Part shown: one piece after another, positions 6,604 to 14,231 of the stretch
How the letters are laid out: each line of letters starts with the position of its first letter
Numbering within the stretch: the stretch's first letter is position 1
Source of the DNA: Abiotrophia sp. HMSC24B09
GTDB lineage: Bacteria > Bacillota > Bacilli > Lactobacillales > Aerococcaceae
DNA: 23,364 nt
Assembly: GCF_001815865.1 (NCBI RefSeq)
Contig: NZ_KV822201.1
Coordinates: 34,365-57,728, forward strand
Reading direction: 5' to 3'
Program-made: the position numbers and the translations under genes
The notes under the pieces: generated by a model
What the model was told of the DNA's origin: nothing
Seen by the model: only the letters and a program-made list of their open reading frames with translations
The model's database searches: none

Positions 6604-8250
6604 ATGGCGGATTTTATACTTGAAGAAGTACGATTTGACAAGGACTCGATTGGACAAATTACAGAAGAGTTACTTACAAACTATCCCATTATCTACATTC
6701 TGCATAATACGGACAAACGCCGACCTGATGCCTATATTGGTGAAACAGACCAAATGCCCAAGCGCATGAAAGCACACCTAAAAGATCTGCGTCGCTGCAA
6801 AATGACCCAGACACTTCTAATTGGTAACCAGGACTTCCATAAGTCCGCTACCTATGACTTCGAAACCAAACTTATTAACTATTTCCTAGCGGATGAGAAA
6901 TATAAGCTGCAGAACCGGAGCCAGACTAAGCAGAAGAAAACGGCCAATTATGCTAACAAGACTTACTTCCAGCAAGAGCTATTTCCCCGACTATGGGAAA
7001 CTTTACGAGCCAAGAACCTTGTCAACCACACCATAGATGAAATAGAAAATAAGGACATCTTTAAGCTGTCGCCATTCAAAACACTGTCTACTGCCCAACA
7101 AGCCATTAAAGATGAAGTGCTCAACTTCTGCCAACAAGCACTCTCTGACAACCAACACCATCTCTTCCTAATCGAAGGCGAGGCTGGCACCGGCAAGAGC
7201 GTTGTCCTCTCGGCTATTATGCATCGGCTGGCAGATTTGGCTGCGGATAAGGGCTCTCCTTTCCATGGGGTTAAGAGCCGTCTTCTAGTCAACCATAGCG
7301 AGATGCTGAAGACCTATAAGGCCATCGCTGCCGGCTTGCCCAATCTCAAGAAGAATTCCTTCGACAAGCCCACCCCCTTCATTAACAAGGGTCAGGAAGT
7401 CGATATTGTCCTGATTGATGAGGCTCATTTGCTCTTGTCTCAGTCTGATGCCTACAATAATTTCAGGCAGGACAACCACCTAAGCGTGATTCTCAAGTTA
7501 GCCAAAATAGTGGTCTGTATCTTTGACTCTAAGCAAGTTCTCAAGGTGAAAAGCCACTGGGACAAAGAACGCCTCTCTGCCGTTATAGGGAGCGAGCTCA
7601 AGCTTCATCACTTCCATCTGACCGACCAATTCCGTATGCAGGGGGCTGGTGCTGTCATTGATTGGATTGATGACTTAGTGGAGCAGCGACTGCTCTCGCC
7701 TTGGCCTGAAACGGATGGTTTTGACTTCCAAGTAGTAGCAGATCCAAGTCGCTTCAAGGATATGATTTGGGAGAAAGATCGGATTCTAGGCCTGTCCCGC
7801 ATCATTGGAACCTTCGACTATGAGCATAAGAAGGATGGCAATACTTATCTGGTTGACCCTGGTGGGATTAACCTCCCTTGGAACTCAACTGTAGATAACC
7901 AGACTTGGGCCGAGCGACCTGAGACCATCCATGAAGTAGGCTCCATCTATACCATCCAAGGCTTCGACCTCAACTATGCGGGCGTGGTGATTGGTCCTTC
8001 AGTCGACTATGATCCTGAGACGAATCGGATTGTGGTGGACCCTAACCGTTACATGGACCGTGGCGCCAAGGTCCGGCGGGCTGATATGGATGATAACACC
8101 TATGCCCAAGCCTTGGAGCAGATGATTCTCAATTCCTTGAATGTCCTACTCAAGCGCGGTGTCAAAGGTCTCTACCTTTATGCCGTTAATCCACGCCTAC
8201 GAGACAAATTACTGGCTCTACAAGCCGCAGCAAAATCCACAGAGGAGTGA
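6604..8250 (+). CDS. GIY-YIG nuclease-DUF2075 helicase fusion
   Basis: A 548-aa fusion of a GIY-YIG nuclease and an SF1-like DUF2075 ATPase. The nuclease part shows IIYILHN (29-35), AYIGET (43-48), the conserved Arg of KRMKAHL (about 54) and a candidate metal-binding Glu in DFETKL (87). The ATPase has Walker A GEAGTGKS (192-199), Walker B/DEAH (IDEAH, 271-275), a TDQFRM motif and a C-terminal YTIQGFDLNYAG block typical of DUF2075. It is cytoplasmic with no signal or membrane segment. It probably cuts or remodels nucleic acid using ATP, and a defence role is inferred from its neighbours. The ribosome binding site is a poor GGCGGTGG, and no good + promoter lies between site B and the start in this orientation. 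It overlaps the signals of the MazG-like gene. Confidence 0.85.
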   Translation: MADFILEEVRFDKDSIGQITEELLTNYPIIYILHNTDKRRPDAYIGETDQMPKRMKAHLKDLRRCKMTQTLLIGNQDFHKSATYDFETKLINYFLADEKYKLQNRSQTKQKKTANYANKTYFQQELFPRLWETLRAKNLVNHTIDEIENKDIFKLSPFKTLSTAQQAIKDEVLNFCQQALSDNQHHLFLIEGEAGTGKSVVLSAIMHRLADLAADKGSPFHGVKSRLLVNHSEMLKTYKAIAAGLPNLKKNSFDKPTPFINKGQEVDIVLIDEAHLLLSQSDAYNNFRQDNHLSVILKLAKIVVCIFDSKQVLKVKSHWDKERLSAVIGSELKLHHFHLTDQFRMQGAGAVIDWIDDLVEQRLLSPWPETDGFDFQVVADPSRFKDMIWEKDRILGLSRIIGTFDYEHKKDGNTYLVDPGGINLPWNSTVDNQTWAERPETIHEVGSIYTIQGFDLNYAGVVIGPSVDYDPETNRIVVDPNRYMDRGAKVRRADMDDNTYAQALEQMILNSLNVLLKRGVKGLYLYAVNPRLRDKLLALQAAAKSTEE

Positions 8251-8255
8251 TATCA

Positions 8256-8552
8256 ATGACCATTATGGACGAAATCAATGCCTTCCGCGATGCACGCAAC
8301 TGGCGTCCCTTTCATAATGAAAAAGACCTAGCCATATCGGTTGCTATTGAAGCAGCGGAGCTTATGGAAATTTATCAGTGGCGGTCACCCGAGGACGTCA
8401 ACAGCCCTGAGTTGGAACATATCAAAGAGGAGTTAGCGGACGTCCTCATTTACACCTATATGCTAGCCGATAACCTAGGCCTCGATATTAATCAGATTAT
8501 CCGGGAAAAGTTAGTTAAGAACGCTGTTAAGTATCCGGCACTGAAAGAATAA
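8256..8552 (+). CDS. MazG-like nucleotide pyrophosphohydrolase
   Basis: A 98-aa all-alpha NTP pyrophosphohydrolase of the MazG/RS21-C6 superfamily, which converts NTPs or dNTPs to NMPs and pyrophosphate. The metal-binding signature is clear: an EAAELME segment, then EELADVLIYTYML with paired Glu and Asp. ATG 8256 is preferred because GGAG lies 8 nt upstream. A GTG at 8247 overlaps the stop of the helicase gene but sits on the ribosome binding site. It is tightly coupled to the helicase, so the two are one operon. Substrate is unknown. Relatives near defence genes may deplete or sanitise nucleotide pools, which is an inference here. Confidence 0.85.
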   Translation: MTIMDEINAFRDARNWRPFHNEKDLAISVAIEAAELMEIYQWRSPEDVNSPELEHIKEELADVLIYTYMLADNLGLDINQIIREKLVKNAVKYPALKE

Positions 8553-8555
8553 AAG

Positions 8556-8584
8556 AAGCAGCTAGCTGTCAAGGCTAGCTGCTT
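8556..8584 (+). terminator. Terminator of the helicase-MazG operon
   Basis: An 11-bp stem AAGCAGCTAGC / GCTAGCTGCTT with a 7-nt loop starts 3 bp after the stop codon. It is followed by a short T-containing tract. Confidence 0.75.
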
Positions 8585-8614
8585 ATTACTTTGCTTATAA
8601 GACTCGCAAAGGAG

Positions 8615-8812
8615 CCAGTGGTCCACTCAACAAAGTGGACCACTAGCGCCTTACTTTTCTGCCTTTTTAGTAGCTTTTTGGCGCTTCCCGGCCTAGCCAG
8701 TGGTCCACTCGACGGAGTGGACCACTGGCTCCTTGCTTTTCTACCTCTTTAGTAGCTTTTGAGCGCTTCTTGGCCTAGCCAGTGGTCCACTCGGCCGAGT
8801 GGACCACTGGCG
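8615..8812. repeat. Array of three palindromic repeats with exact 82-bp spacing
   Basis: CCAGTGG starts at 8615, 8697 and 8779, exactly 82 bp apart. Each unit opens with a hairpin: arms AGTGGTCCACT / AGTGGACCACT with a 6-nt loop. In the second (8695-8730) and third (8778-8811) copies the stems extend to 15 and 14 bp plus pairing in the loop. The loops differ (CAACAA, CGACGG, CGGCCG). The spacers are related (CTTTTCT, TTTAGTAGCTTTT, GGCCTAG). The array fills the gap between two convergent genes. Covariation of stem ends suggests that the structure is conserved. Confidence 0.85.
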
Positions 8813-8835
8813 CGCCAAACGAGTCACACACTCTC

Positions 8836-10014
8836 CTAACTCCGATAGGTCACGCCAGGTGTCAGGCAGTCTTCTAGAATGGCGCGCACATCTTTCGCTG
8901 CGAGCGGCACATAGCTAGCCGTCAGGCGAGGAGCCACGCGCTCGGCAATCACATCGAATTTGGCGTCATCGATGCCGACTTCTGGCAGGGTCATAGGCAG
9001 GTGGGCCAGGTCTTCGAAGAATTGGTAAGTAGCTTCGATGCCGGCCTTGGCCATTTGGTATTTATCGGCCTGCTCGGGTACTAGCCAGACGGTACGGGCA
9101 TAGTGGGCGAAGCGGTCGACGGTCTGATCATTTAAAACATAGGCCATCCAACGCGGAGTCAAGATAGCCAGGCCGACTGCGTGGGTAATATCATAGTAGG
9201 CTGACAGTAAATGCTCAATCGCATGACAGGTCCAGGCACCGGCCCGGCCTTTGGAAGTCAGGCCGTTGAGGGCCATGGTTGAAGCCCACATAAGGTTGGC
9301 CCGGGCCTCGTAGTCATCAGGGTTAGCCAAGGCCACTGGCAGGTAACGGATGCAGCACGACAGGATGGCCTCGGCTAGGCGTTCTTGGATGAAGGCTTCT
9401 TGATGTTGGAAATAATTCTCGAAGGTATGGGACATGATATCAGCAGTCCCGGCAGCCGTCTGGTAGGCTGAGACCGTGAAGGTGTAGGTTGGGTCGCAGA
9501 TCGAAGCGTAAGGATAGAGGACATAGGCGCCGGTCCCCTTCTTATCATCTGTCTCGAAATTAGTAATAACGGCCCCCGTATTCATCTCGGTCCCGGTCGC
9601 TGACAGGGTCAAGACATCAATGAGCGGCAGGGCTTGGCTGATCTTGCTTGGGTCTAGAACCAGGTCCCAGGCATCCCCCTCATAACAAGCGGCCGCCGCA
9701 ATGACCTTGGAGCAGTCAATGGTAGAGCCACCCCCTACGGCCAGGATGACGTCAATGTCGTGCTCCTTACAGAGGGCTGCCCCCTGGCGGACCGACTCAA
9801 TGCGGGGATTAGGTTCCACGCCTGGCAGTTCCACGATTTGGCAGTCGGACAAGAGCTCCAAAATGGTATCATAGAGGCCTATCTTCTTAATAGAGCCACC
9901 GCCGTAGACCAGTAGGACGCGCCGGCCCTTGGCCTTGACCAGTTCCGGCAGATGGGAGATTTGGCCCCGGCCGAAGTAGAGCTTGGTCGGAATGTCGTAA
10001 ATAAAGTTATCCAT
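8836..10014 (-). CDS. Iron-containing alcohol dehydrogenase (YugJ/BdhA type)
   Basis: A 392-aa cytoplasmic group III alcohol dehydrogenase, likely reducing aldehydes to alcohols with NAD(P)H. The N-terminal Rossmann-like half has the nucleotide motif VGGGSTID (93-100). The C-terminal helical half carries the metal ligands Asp192 and His196 (TADIMSH), His264 (CHAIEH) and His278 (DITHAVG). Length and the opening MDNFIYDIPTKLYFGRGQI fit butanol dehydrogenase-like members. ATG 10014 follows AGGAAG. It lies about 70 bp downstream of galM on the same strand and may be co-transcribed from its promoter. The substrate cannot be read from sequence. Its GC content is visibly higher than that of the restriction region. 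Confidence 0.9.
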   Translation of the reverse strand: MDNFIYDIPTKLYFGRGQISHLPELVKAKGRRVLLVYGGGSIKKIGLYDTILELLSDCQIVELPGVEPNPRIESVRQGAALCKEHDIDVILAVGGGSTIDCSKVIAAAACYEGDAWDLVLDPSKISQALPLIDVLTLSATGTEMNTGAVITNFETDDKKGTGAYVLYPYASICDPTYTFTVSAYQTAAGTADIMSHTFENYFQHQEAFIQERLAEAILSCCIRYLPVALANPDDYEARANLMWASTMALNGLTSKGRAGAWTCHAIEHLLSAYYDITHAVGLAILTPRWMAYVLNDQTVDRFAHYARTVWLVPEQADKYQMAKAGIEATYQFFEDLAHLPMTLPEVGIDDAKFDVIAERVAPRLTASYVPLAAKDVRAILEDCLTPGVTYRS

Positions 10015-10084
10015 AAATTTCTTCCTTTCTAGGGTAAAGCTGGGGAAGGGAAATGAGGAAGCTAGGCTGGCAAGCTCAGTTAGC

Positions 10085-11176
10085 CTACCAAGACAATTTG
10101 AAACAAGTCTCGCTCAGGGCGGGCTGGTCTGGTGTCAGGACAATAGAGCCCATATCGGGATGGTGAGGGGCGTCAGGCGCCACCTGGGTTTCGAAGCTGA
10201 CACCGATATAAGGCACCTGCTCCTTGCCACCTAGGATAAGGCCTGGAACTTGGTGGTTATGGGTATAGATGACCGCGCATGGCCGGTCGGTCCAAACCTT
10301 GACCTGGCGACCGCTAGCCGATTCGATTAAAGTGCCCTGAGGGGCGACTTCCTGGCCATGGCCCAAGGCGTGGGCCTGGCCGACTGGCACCGGGGCATCT
10401 AAGACATAGGCATGGTCTAGCCCCTTGCCCCGGATGGCCAACTGCTCTTCATGAGGGTGGCGGTCAATGACCTGACCTAGGGTCTGGTCCGCTAAACGCA
10501 AGTCCAAGCCTGGATGCTGATCTAAGGCCCAAGTCCCCCCTAGGGGCAGGCCGGCTGGGGTCAGCGGAATCATGTGGCTGGCCTCAACTTGTAAGATATG
10601 GTTAGTGATGGGCACTTGGGCATTGCCGTTGAGGTTGAAGTAAACATGGTTGGTCGGGTTCCAGTAGCTAGGCGCATCACTGCTAGCCTCATAGCGGACG
10701 GTCCAGCAATTGTCCTGGTCCAGGCTATGGATGACCCGGGCTGACAAGTTACCTGGATAGCCATTGTGGCCGGCTGGGTCCACTAGGCTGAAGATGACGG
10801 AGACTTGGTCCTGTCCCTCTTCAATTTCATAGTCCCAGTTCGCTAGGTCTAGGCCATCTGGTCCCCCATGCAAATGGGTGGATCCTTCGTTAGGCGTCAG
10901 GTTCAGGGGCTCCTGGCCTAGGCTCAAAGGCTCAGGTCCAATGCGGCCGGCTACCCGTCCCACTGTGGCCCCATAATAGGTATGGTAAGTGGCTTCGTCC
11001 TCTAAATTGGTCAGATTGAGAATCAAGGATTCCCGACCATTTTTGCTAGGAATTGACAGGTCACTAATTCGGGCACCCAGGGTGCAGAAGCTTGCACGTA
11101 AGCCCTGCTTATTTTCTACCAGAATTTCCGTGACTTTTTTATCTGTAAAATTTTTTGATATTTCCTTTACATACAT
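10085..11176 (-). CDS. galM: Aldose 1-epimerase (mutarotase)
   Basis: A 363-aa galactose mutarotase-like enzyme interconverting alpha and beta anomers of aldoses in the cytoplasm. The family motifs are in order: HLHGGPDGL (101-109), NPTNHVYFNL with the general acid His177 (173-182) and VSFETQ with the general base Glu329. Length is normal. ATG 11176 is chosen because GGAGG lies 8 nt upstream. A longer frame opens at 11245 but would run through the promoter and cre site. It is followed by the alcohol dehydrogenase. An extended -10 promoter and a cre site sit just upstream, so glucose repression by CcpA is likely. A divergent AraC regulator suggests inducible sugar use. Confidence 0.92.
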   Translation of the reverse strand: MYVKEISKNFTDKKVTEILVENKQGLRASFCTLGARISDLSIPSKNGRESLILNLTNLEDEATYHTYYGATVGRVAGRIGPEPLSLGQEPLNLTPNEGSTHLHGGPDGLDLANWDYEIEEGQDQVSVIFSLVDPAGHNGYPGNLSARVIHSLDQDNCWTVRYEASSDAPSYWNPTNHVYFNLNGNAQVPITNHILQVEASHMIPLTPAGLPLGGTWALDQHPGLDLRLADQTLGQVIDRHPHEEQLAIRGKGLDHAYVLDAPVPVGQAHALGHGQEVAPQGTLIESASGRQVKVWTDRPCAVIYTHNHQVPGLILGGKEQVPYIGVSFETQVAPDAPHHPDMGSIVLTPDQPALSETCFKLSW

Positions 11177-11190
11177 CTTGAATTCCTCCG

Positions 11191-11204
11191 TTAAACCGTT
11201 TACA
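11191..11204 (-). promoter_or_regulatory. cre site (CcpA operator) in the galM leader
   Basis: On the minus strand TGTAAACGGTTTAA matches the catabolite-responsive element consensus TGWAANCGNTNWCA at all but one position. It lies between the -10 element and the ribosome binding site, where CcpA binding typically blocks the polymerase. Confidence 0.65.
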
Positions 11205-11209
11205 ATATA

Positions 11210-11240
11210 ACTATACCACTTTTTAGCACCATGAGACAAC
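11210..11240 (-). promoter_or_regulatory. galM promoter
   Basis: On the minus strand TATAGT (11215-11210) is preceded by TGG, making an extended -10. TTGTCT lies 18 bp further upstream as a fair -35. The start falls just before the cre site. Confidence 0.55.
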
Positions 11241-11403
11241 AGCAAAAATCATGGAACTTGGCCTGCTAACCAATATTTTGGAGAAGTTTAATTAAAATTT
11301 AATGGGAAACTCAATGGTACGGGTTCCAATTTTAATTTAAATGGTGTATTATTATAGTAGAACATTGCACGTTCGCTCAAAAACAGAAAGGAGATTGCTT
11401 TTT

Positions 11404-12219
11404 ATGTATATTTCGAATGTAAATTCTGCATCAGTCAAGCTAACTTCGATTACAACTCAGCAATTACCTGCCAACGAGCATCACAAAATAGCATCAGAAG
11501 ATTTATTAATTTTCTATGTTAACAAAGGCGCGGGTATTTGTCACTCAGAATATGAACAACACGAGATTAAGAAGCGTGATGTCATTATCCTGAACCCAGG
11601 CACCACCATTACCCTTGATCCAATTCGGAAGATTGACTGGATCTGCATTGCCCTATCCGGTGTTGTCTTCACTTCCTCACAGGAAGCCAACTCTAGCTCA
11701 CAATTATTTGTGGCATCCCATCCTAACCCAACTCTCAAGTACTACTTGGACTTGGCTCTGATTGAAGAGTCCAACCGTTTCCGCGGTTCCGACCTCATCA
11801 TGAAAAAGTTGATTGAGTGTGTGATGATTCATCTCTTACGTCACAACGAATTATCAATCAAGGACGCCAGCCTCCAAGCTAAGCATAATGAGATTGACGT
11901 GCTCCAAAATTATATCCGCAAGAACTACTCTAAGAAGATTACCTTGGAAGAGTTGTCTGACTTGGTGGATATCAATAAATACTACCTGATCCGTCTCTTC
12001 AAGCAACAAACTGGCTTGTCACCAATTGACTACCTCATTCACGTTCGCTTAGAAGAAGCAGAGAAGCTATTGGCTAAGTCTAACATTACCGTCTCTGATA
12101 TCTCAGACCGGGTTGGCTTCCACTCACCTTCTCACTTCTCCAAGACCTTCAAGGAGAACAACCACTGTACGCCTTCCCAATACCGCAAACGCTACTCAGC
12201 TAACACGGTGCCATTATAA
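11404..12219 (+). CDS. AraC-family transcriptional regulator
   Basis: A 271-aa regulator with an N-terminal cupin-like sensing domain (about 20-90, with a proline- and glycine-rich ILNPGTTITLDP turn) and a C-terminal AraC double helix-turn-helix (about 165-268). The signature LLAKSNITVSDISDRVGFHSPSHFSKTFK is split over two helices and ends in TPSQYRKRY. ATG 11404 is chosen over 11341 because AAGGAG lies about 10 nt upstream and 11341-11403 contains AT-rich promoter-like sequence. It faces away from galM and the alcohol dehydrogenase with about 230 bp between. It therefore probably controls them in response to a sugar; the effector is unknown. Confidence 0.88.
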   Translation: MYISNVNSASVKLTSITTQQLPANEHHKIASEDLLIFYVNKGAGICHSEYEQHEIKKRDVIILNPGTTITLDPIRKIDWICIALSGVVFTSSQEANSSSQLFVASHPNPTLKYYLDLALIEESNRFRGSDLIMKKLIECVMIHLLRHNELSIKDASLQAKHNEIDVLQNYIRKNYSKKITLEELSDLVDINKYYLIRLFKQQTGLSPIDYLIHVRLEEAEKLLAKSNITVSDISDRVGFHSPSHFSKTFKENNHCTPSQYRKRYSANTVPL

Positions 12220-12236
12220 GGCTAAATTTGACTTTT

Positions 12237-12262
12237 ATCCCTGCTGCGGCAGGGATTTTTTT
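12237..12262 (+). terminator. Terminator of the AraC regulator gene
   Basis: ATCCCTGC and GCAGGGAT form an 8-bp stem with a TGCG loop, followed at once by a run of seven T residues. Confidence 0.85.
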
Positions 12263-12277
12263 ATGCCACAAATAGAA

Positions 12278-12307
12278 AAAGAGCGCCCGACTAAGTCGGG
12301 CGCTCTT
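12278..12307. terminator. Terminator between convergent genes
   Basis: A strong GC-rich stem (AAAGAGCGCCCGACT with its complement, ending CGCTCTTT) has A- and T-runs on both sides and can serve both strands. It ends 14 bp past the stop codon of the FMN reductase-PAS gene, which it mainly serves. Confidence 0.8.
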
Positions 12308-12320
12308 TGCCTAGGCTTAA

Positions 12321-13568
12321 TTAGTTGCTGGCGCCAGAAGTAGCGTCAGCTTGTGCGCCACCACCGCCGTGGCTGTCTGGCGCATCAGAAGCACCAGAAG
12401 TTGCATCGGCATGGCCGCCACCGTGTGGGCCAGGGGCCACACTGCCGTTACCGCCAACGAGGCGTTGACCAGTAGATTGTAAGTACCAGTCTAACCATGG
12501 TTGGAAGTTGAAGACAATCTCGTTGATCCCAGCGTAAGACCCATCTGGGTAGTACATGGCTTGGTAGTTGTGAGTGTTAATCACCCCTTCAGGTGAACCC
12601 GGTACGATAGTCCGTACGTATTCTTGATCGCCGTTACGGAGAACCCCAACTACCCACTCAACGTTCTTCATCCGCGCAGCAGGCAAGGAGTTGTGAACGG
12701 TTGATAAGCGGCTACCTGATTGAGATGGCACGCGTTTAGCGAACATGGTGTTAGGATCTTGGTGAGCGTTGTTATAGTAGAGGAATTGGTTGTTATCATC
12801 GGCATAAGTCAACTCGAAAGGCATGGCCTTAAGGAACATGTCGATTTGGTTAACGGTCAGAATCCCGTGGTCTAACTTAACGTAAGTATCGCCAGAGACA
12901 GCCCCTACAAGCTCAGCTGCTTTTTCTACCCATTCTGGATCATCTGGATCCACCCCTTGGATGGTAGTCGCGATTGGGTTGGTTACATCTAAGTCTTCAG
13001 GTTCGATTGGTTTTGGTTTCTTCAATTTAGAAACAACCTCCACATACTTAACGAAGTTATCCAAGCAGGAGCCTAAGAACTTAACAGTGCCTTCGTTGGT
13101 GATGTTACCGTTCAAGTCGAAGGCTTCTTTGGCTTTACCTAATAGGAATTCATTCCCTGGTAAGGTATAGGCGTTAACCCCTGGTGCGTCTAAGATCTTG
13201 CGGAGGTGAACTTGGGCACGTGAAGTCCCTTGATCATGGTAGGAAGCCCCTACGATCATAACAGGTTTGCTTTCAAATGGGTGTACTTCATAAGACAACC
13301 ATTCCAAGACATTCTTCAAGGCTGCGGTAATGGTGTGGTTGTGTTCTGGAGTTGCGATAATGACCCCATCCGCACGTGTGATTTTGTTGTAAAGCAAGCG
13401 AAGTTGGAAGCTATCGTCCCATTTGCTTTCTTGATTGAAGAGAGGTACTTCATCAATTTCCAACACTTCTAATTCGAATTTGAGTTTGAATTCCCGGCGG
13501 ATAAACTCTAATAATTTACGGTTATAGGATTGTTCAGCGTTTGAACCAACAAGTCCGACAAATTTCAT
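12321..13568 (-). CDS. FMN reductase-PAS fusion with tandem flavinylation-motif tail
   Basis: A 415-aa fusion. Residues 1-185 are an NAD(P)H-dependent FMN reductase (flavodoxin-like fold) with GSNAEQSYNRKLL (8-20) binding the FMN phosphate and TPEHNHTITAALKNVLEWLS (73-92). Residues about 235-370 resemble a PAS domain of the DUF438 type (GILTVNQIDMFLKAMPFELTY). The last 45 residues are a Gly/His/Ala tail with DATSGAS at 388-394 and again at 408-414. That motif matches the consensus DxxSGA(S/T) at which ApbE links FMN to Ser/Thr, and an apbE gene lies two genes upstream in the same operon. The protein probably passes electrons from NAD(P)H through bound FMNs to an unknown acceptor in the cytoplasm. 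The ribosome binding site is AAGGGAAG. The acceptor and the tail modification are inferred. Confidence 0.85.
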   Translation of the reverse strand: MKFVGLVGSNAEQSYNRKLLEFIRREFKLKFELEVLEIDEVPLFNQESKWDDSFQLRLLYNKITRADGVIIATPEHNHTITAALKNVLEWLSYEVHPFESKPVMIVGASYHDQGTSRAQVHLRKILDAPGVNAYTLPGNEFLLGKAKEAFDLNGNITNEGTVKFLGSCLDNFVKYVEVVSKLKKPKPIEPEDLDVTNPIATTIQGVDPDDPEWVEKAAELVGAVSGDTYVKLDHGILTVNQIDMFLKAMPFELTYADDNNQFLYYNNAHQDPNTMFAKRVPSQSGSRLSTVHNSLPAARMKNVEWVVGVLRNGDQEYVRTIVPGSPEGVINTHNYQAMYYPDGSYAGINEIVFNFQPWLDWYLQSTGQRLVGGNGSVAPGPHGGGHADATSGASDAPDSHGGGGAQADATSGASN

Positions 13569-13595
13569 AGTTTTCTTCCCTTCTCGTCACGTATG

Positions 13596-14204
13596 TTATA
13601 GGTTTTCCCAGTCAAAGTTTTCCGCTTCTTTGTGGAGCAGATCTTGCGCGCTTTTCAGCTTTTGCGTAATCTTCACGAATAAACGGAAATCATCGAAGAT
13701 GGCGTCTAATTTCTTAATGGTGTCTAGGTCAATTAGGTTGCCCTTCTTGTCAAAGGCCTGTAAGGAGTGTGACAAGAGGAATTCTGAACCAGGCATGACG
13801 TTAGCCTTCAATTCTGGGGAGTCCAGGATTTGGCGTAATTGTAATTGAGCCCGTGAAGAACCTAAAGTCCCGTAAGAAGCCCCAGTAATCATAACTGGCT
13901 TATTCAAGAGTGGGTAAATCCCATAAGACAGCCAAGCCAAGGCGCTCATTAAGACCGCTGGAATGGCGTGGTCGTATTCAGGCGTCCCGATGATGACCCC
14001 ATCAGCTGCGTCAATTTTAGCAGCAATTTCCTTAACGATTTCTGGAACTTGCTTGTCAGCTGGTTTGTTGAAGAGTGGGATATCTTGAATCTCAACGAGT
14101 TCGATTTCTGCCTTATCAGCAAAATGCTTCTGCATGTATTGAAGCAAGCGACGGTTAGTGGAACGTTGGAAGTTAGTCCCAACAAGTGCAATAAATTTTG
14201 TCAT
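13596..14204 (-). CDS. NAD(P)H-dependent FMN reductase
   Basis: A 202-aa flavodoxin-fold reductase of the NADPH-dependent FMN reductase (chromate reductase/azoreductase) family. The FMN phosphate loop is GTNFQRSTNRRLL (9-21) and the second flavin-binding block is TPEYDHAIPAVLMSALAWLSYG. It is clearly paralogous to the first 185 residues of the next gene (same SSRAQLQLRQILDSP-type helix and PGSEFLL motif) but lacks the PAS domain and tail. Start ATG 14204 has AGAGAGGA upstream. Spacing of 27 bp on each side places it in one operon with apbE and the fusion gene. It may form a mixed complex with the fused paralogue; the substrate is unknown. Confidence 0.88.
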   Translation of the reverse strand: MTKFIALVGTNFQRSTNRRLLQYMQKHFADKAEIELVEIQDIPLFNKPADKQVPEIVKEIAAKIDAADGVIIGTPEYDHAIPAVLMSALAWLSYGIYPLLNKPVMITGASYGTLGSSRAQLQLRQILDSPELKANVMPGSEFLLSHSLQAFDKKGNLIDLDTIKKLDAIFDDFRLFVKITQKLKSAQDLLHKEAENFDWENL

Positions 14205-14231
14205 AAGTGTTCCTCTCTATACTTAGAATGT

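Noticed and set aside
8778..8811. Palindrome as terminator of the alcohol dehydrogenase gene
   Set aside because: The stem is strong but no T-run follows on the minus strand, and the same unit repeats in tandem; kept as a repeat instead.
8615..8812. CRISPR array
   Set aside because: Units are 82 bp with long related spacers and a variable palindrome; no constant repeat with unique spacers and no cas genes.
12113..12343. + frame running through the AraC terminator
   Set aside because: It crosses two strong terminators and overlaps the AraC gene end in another frame.
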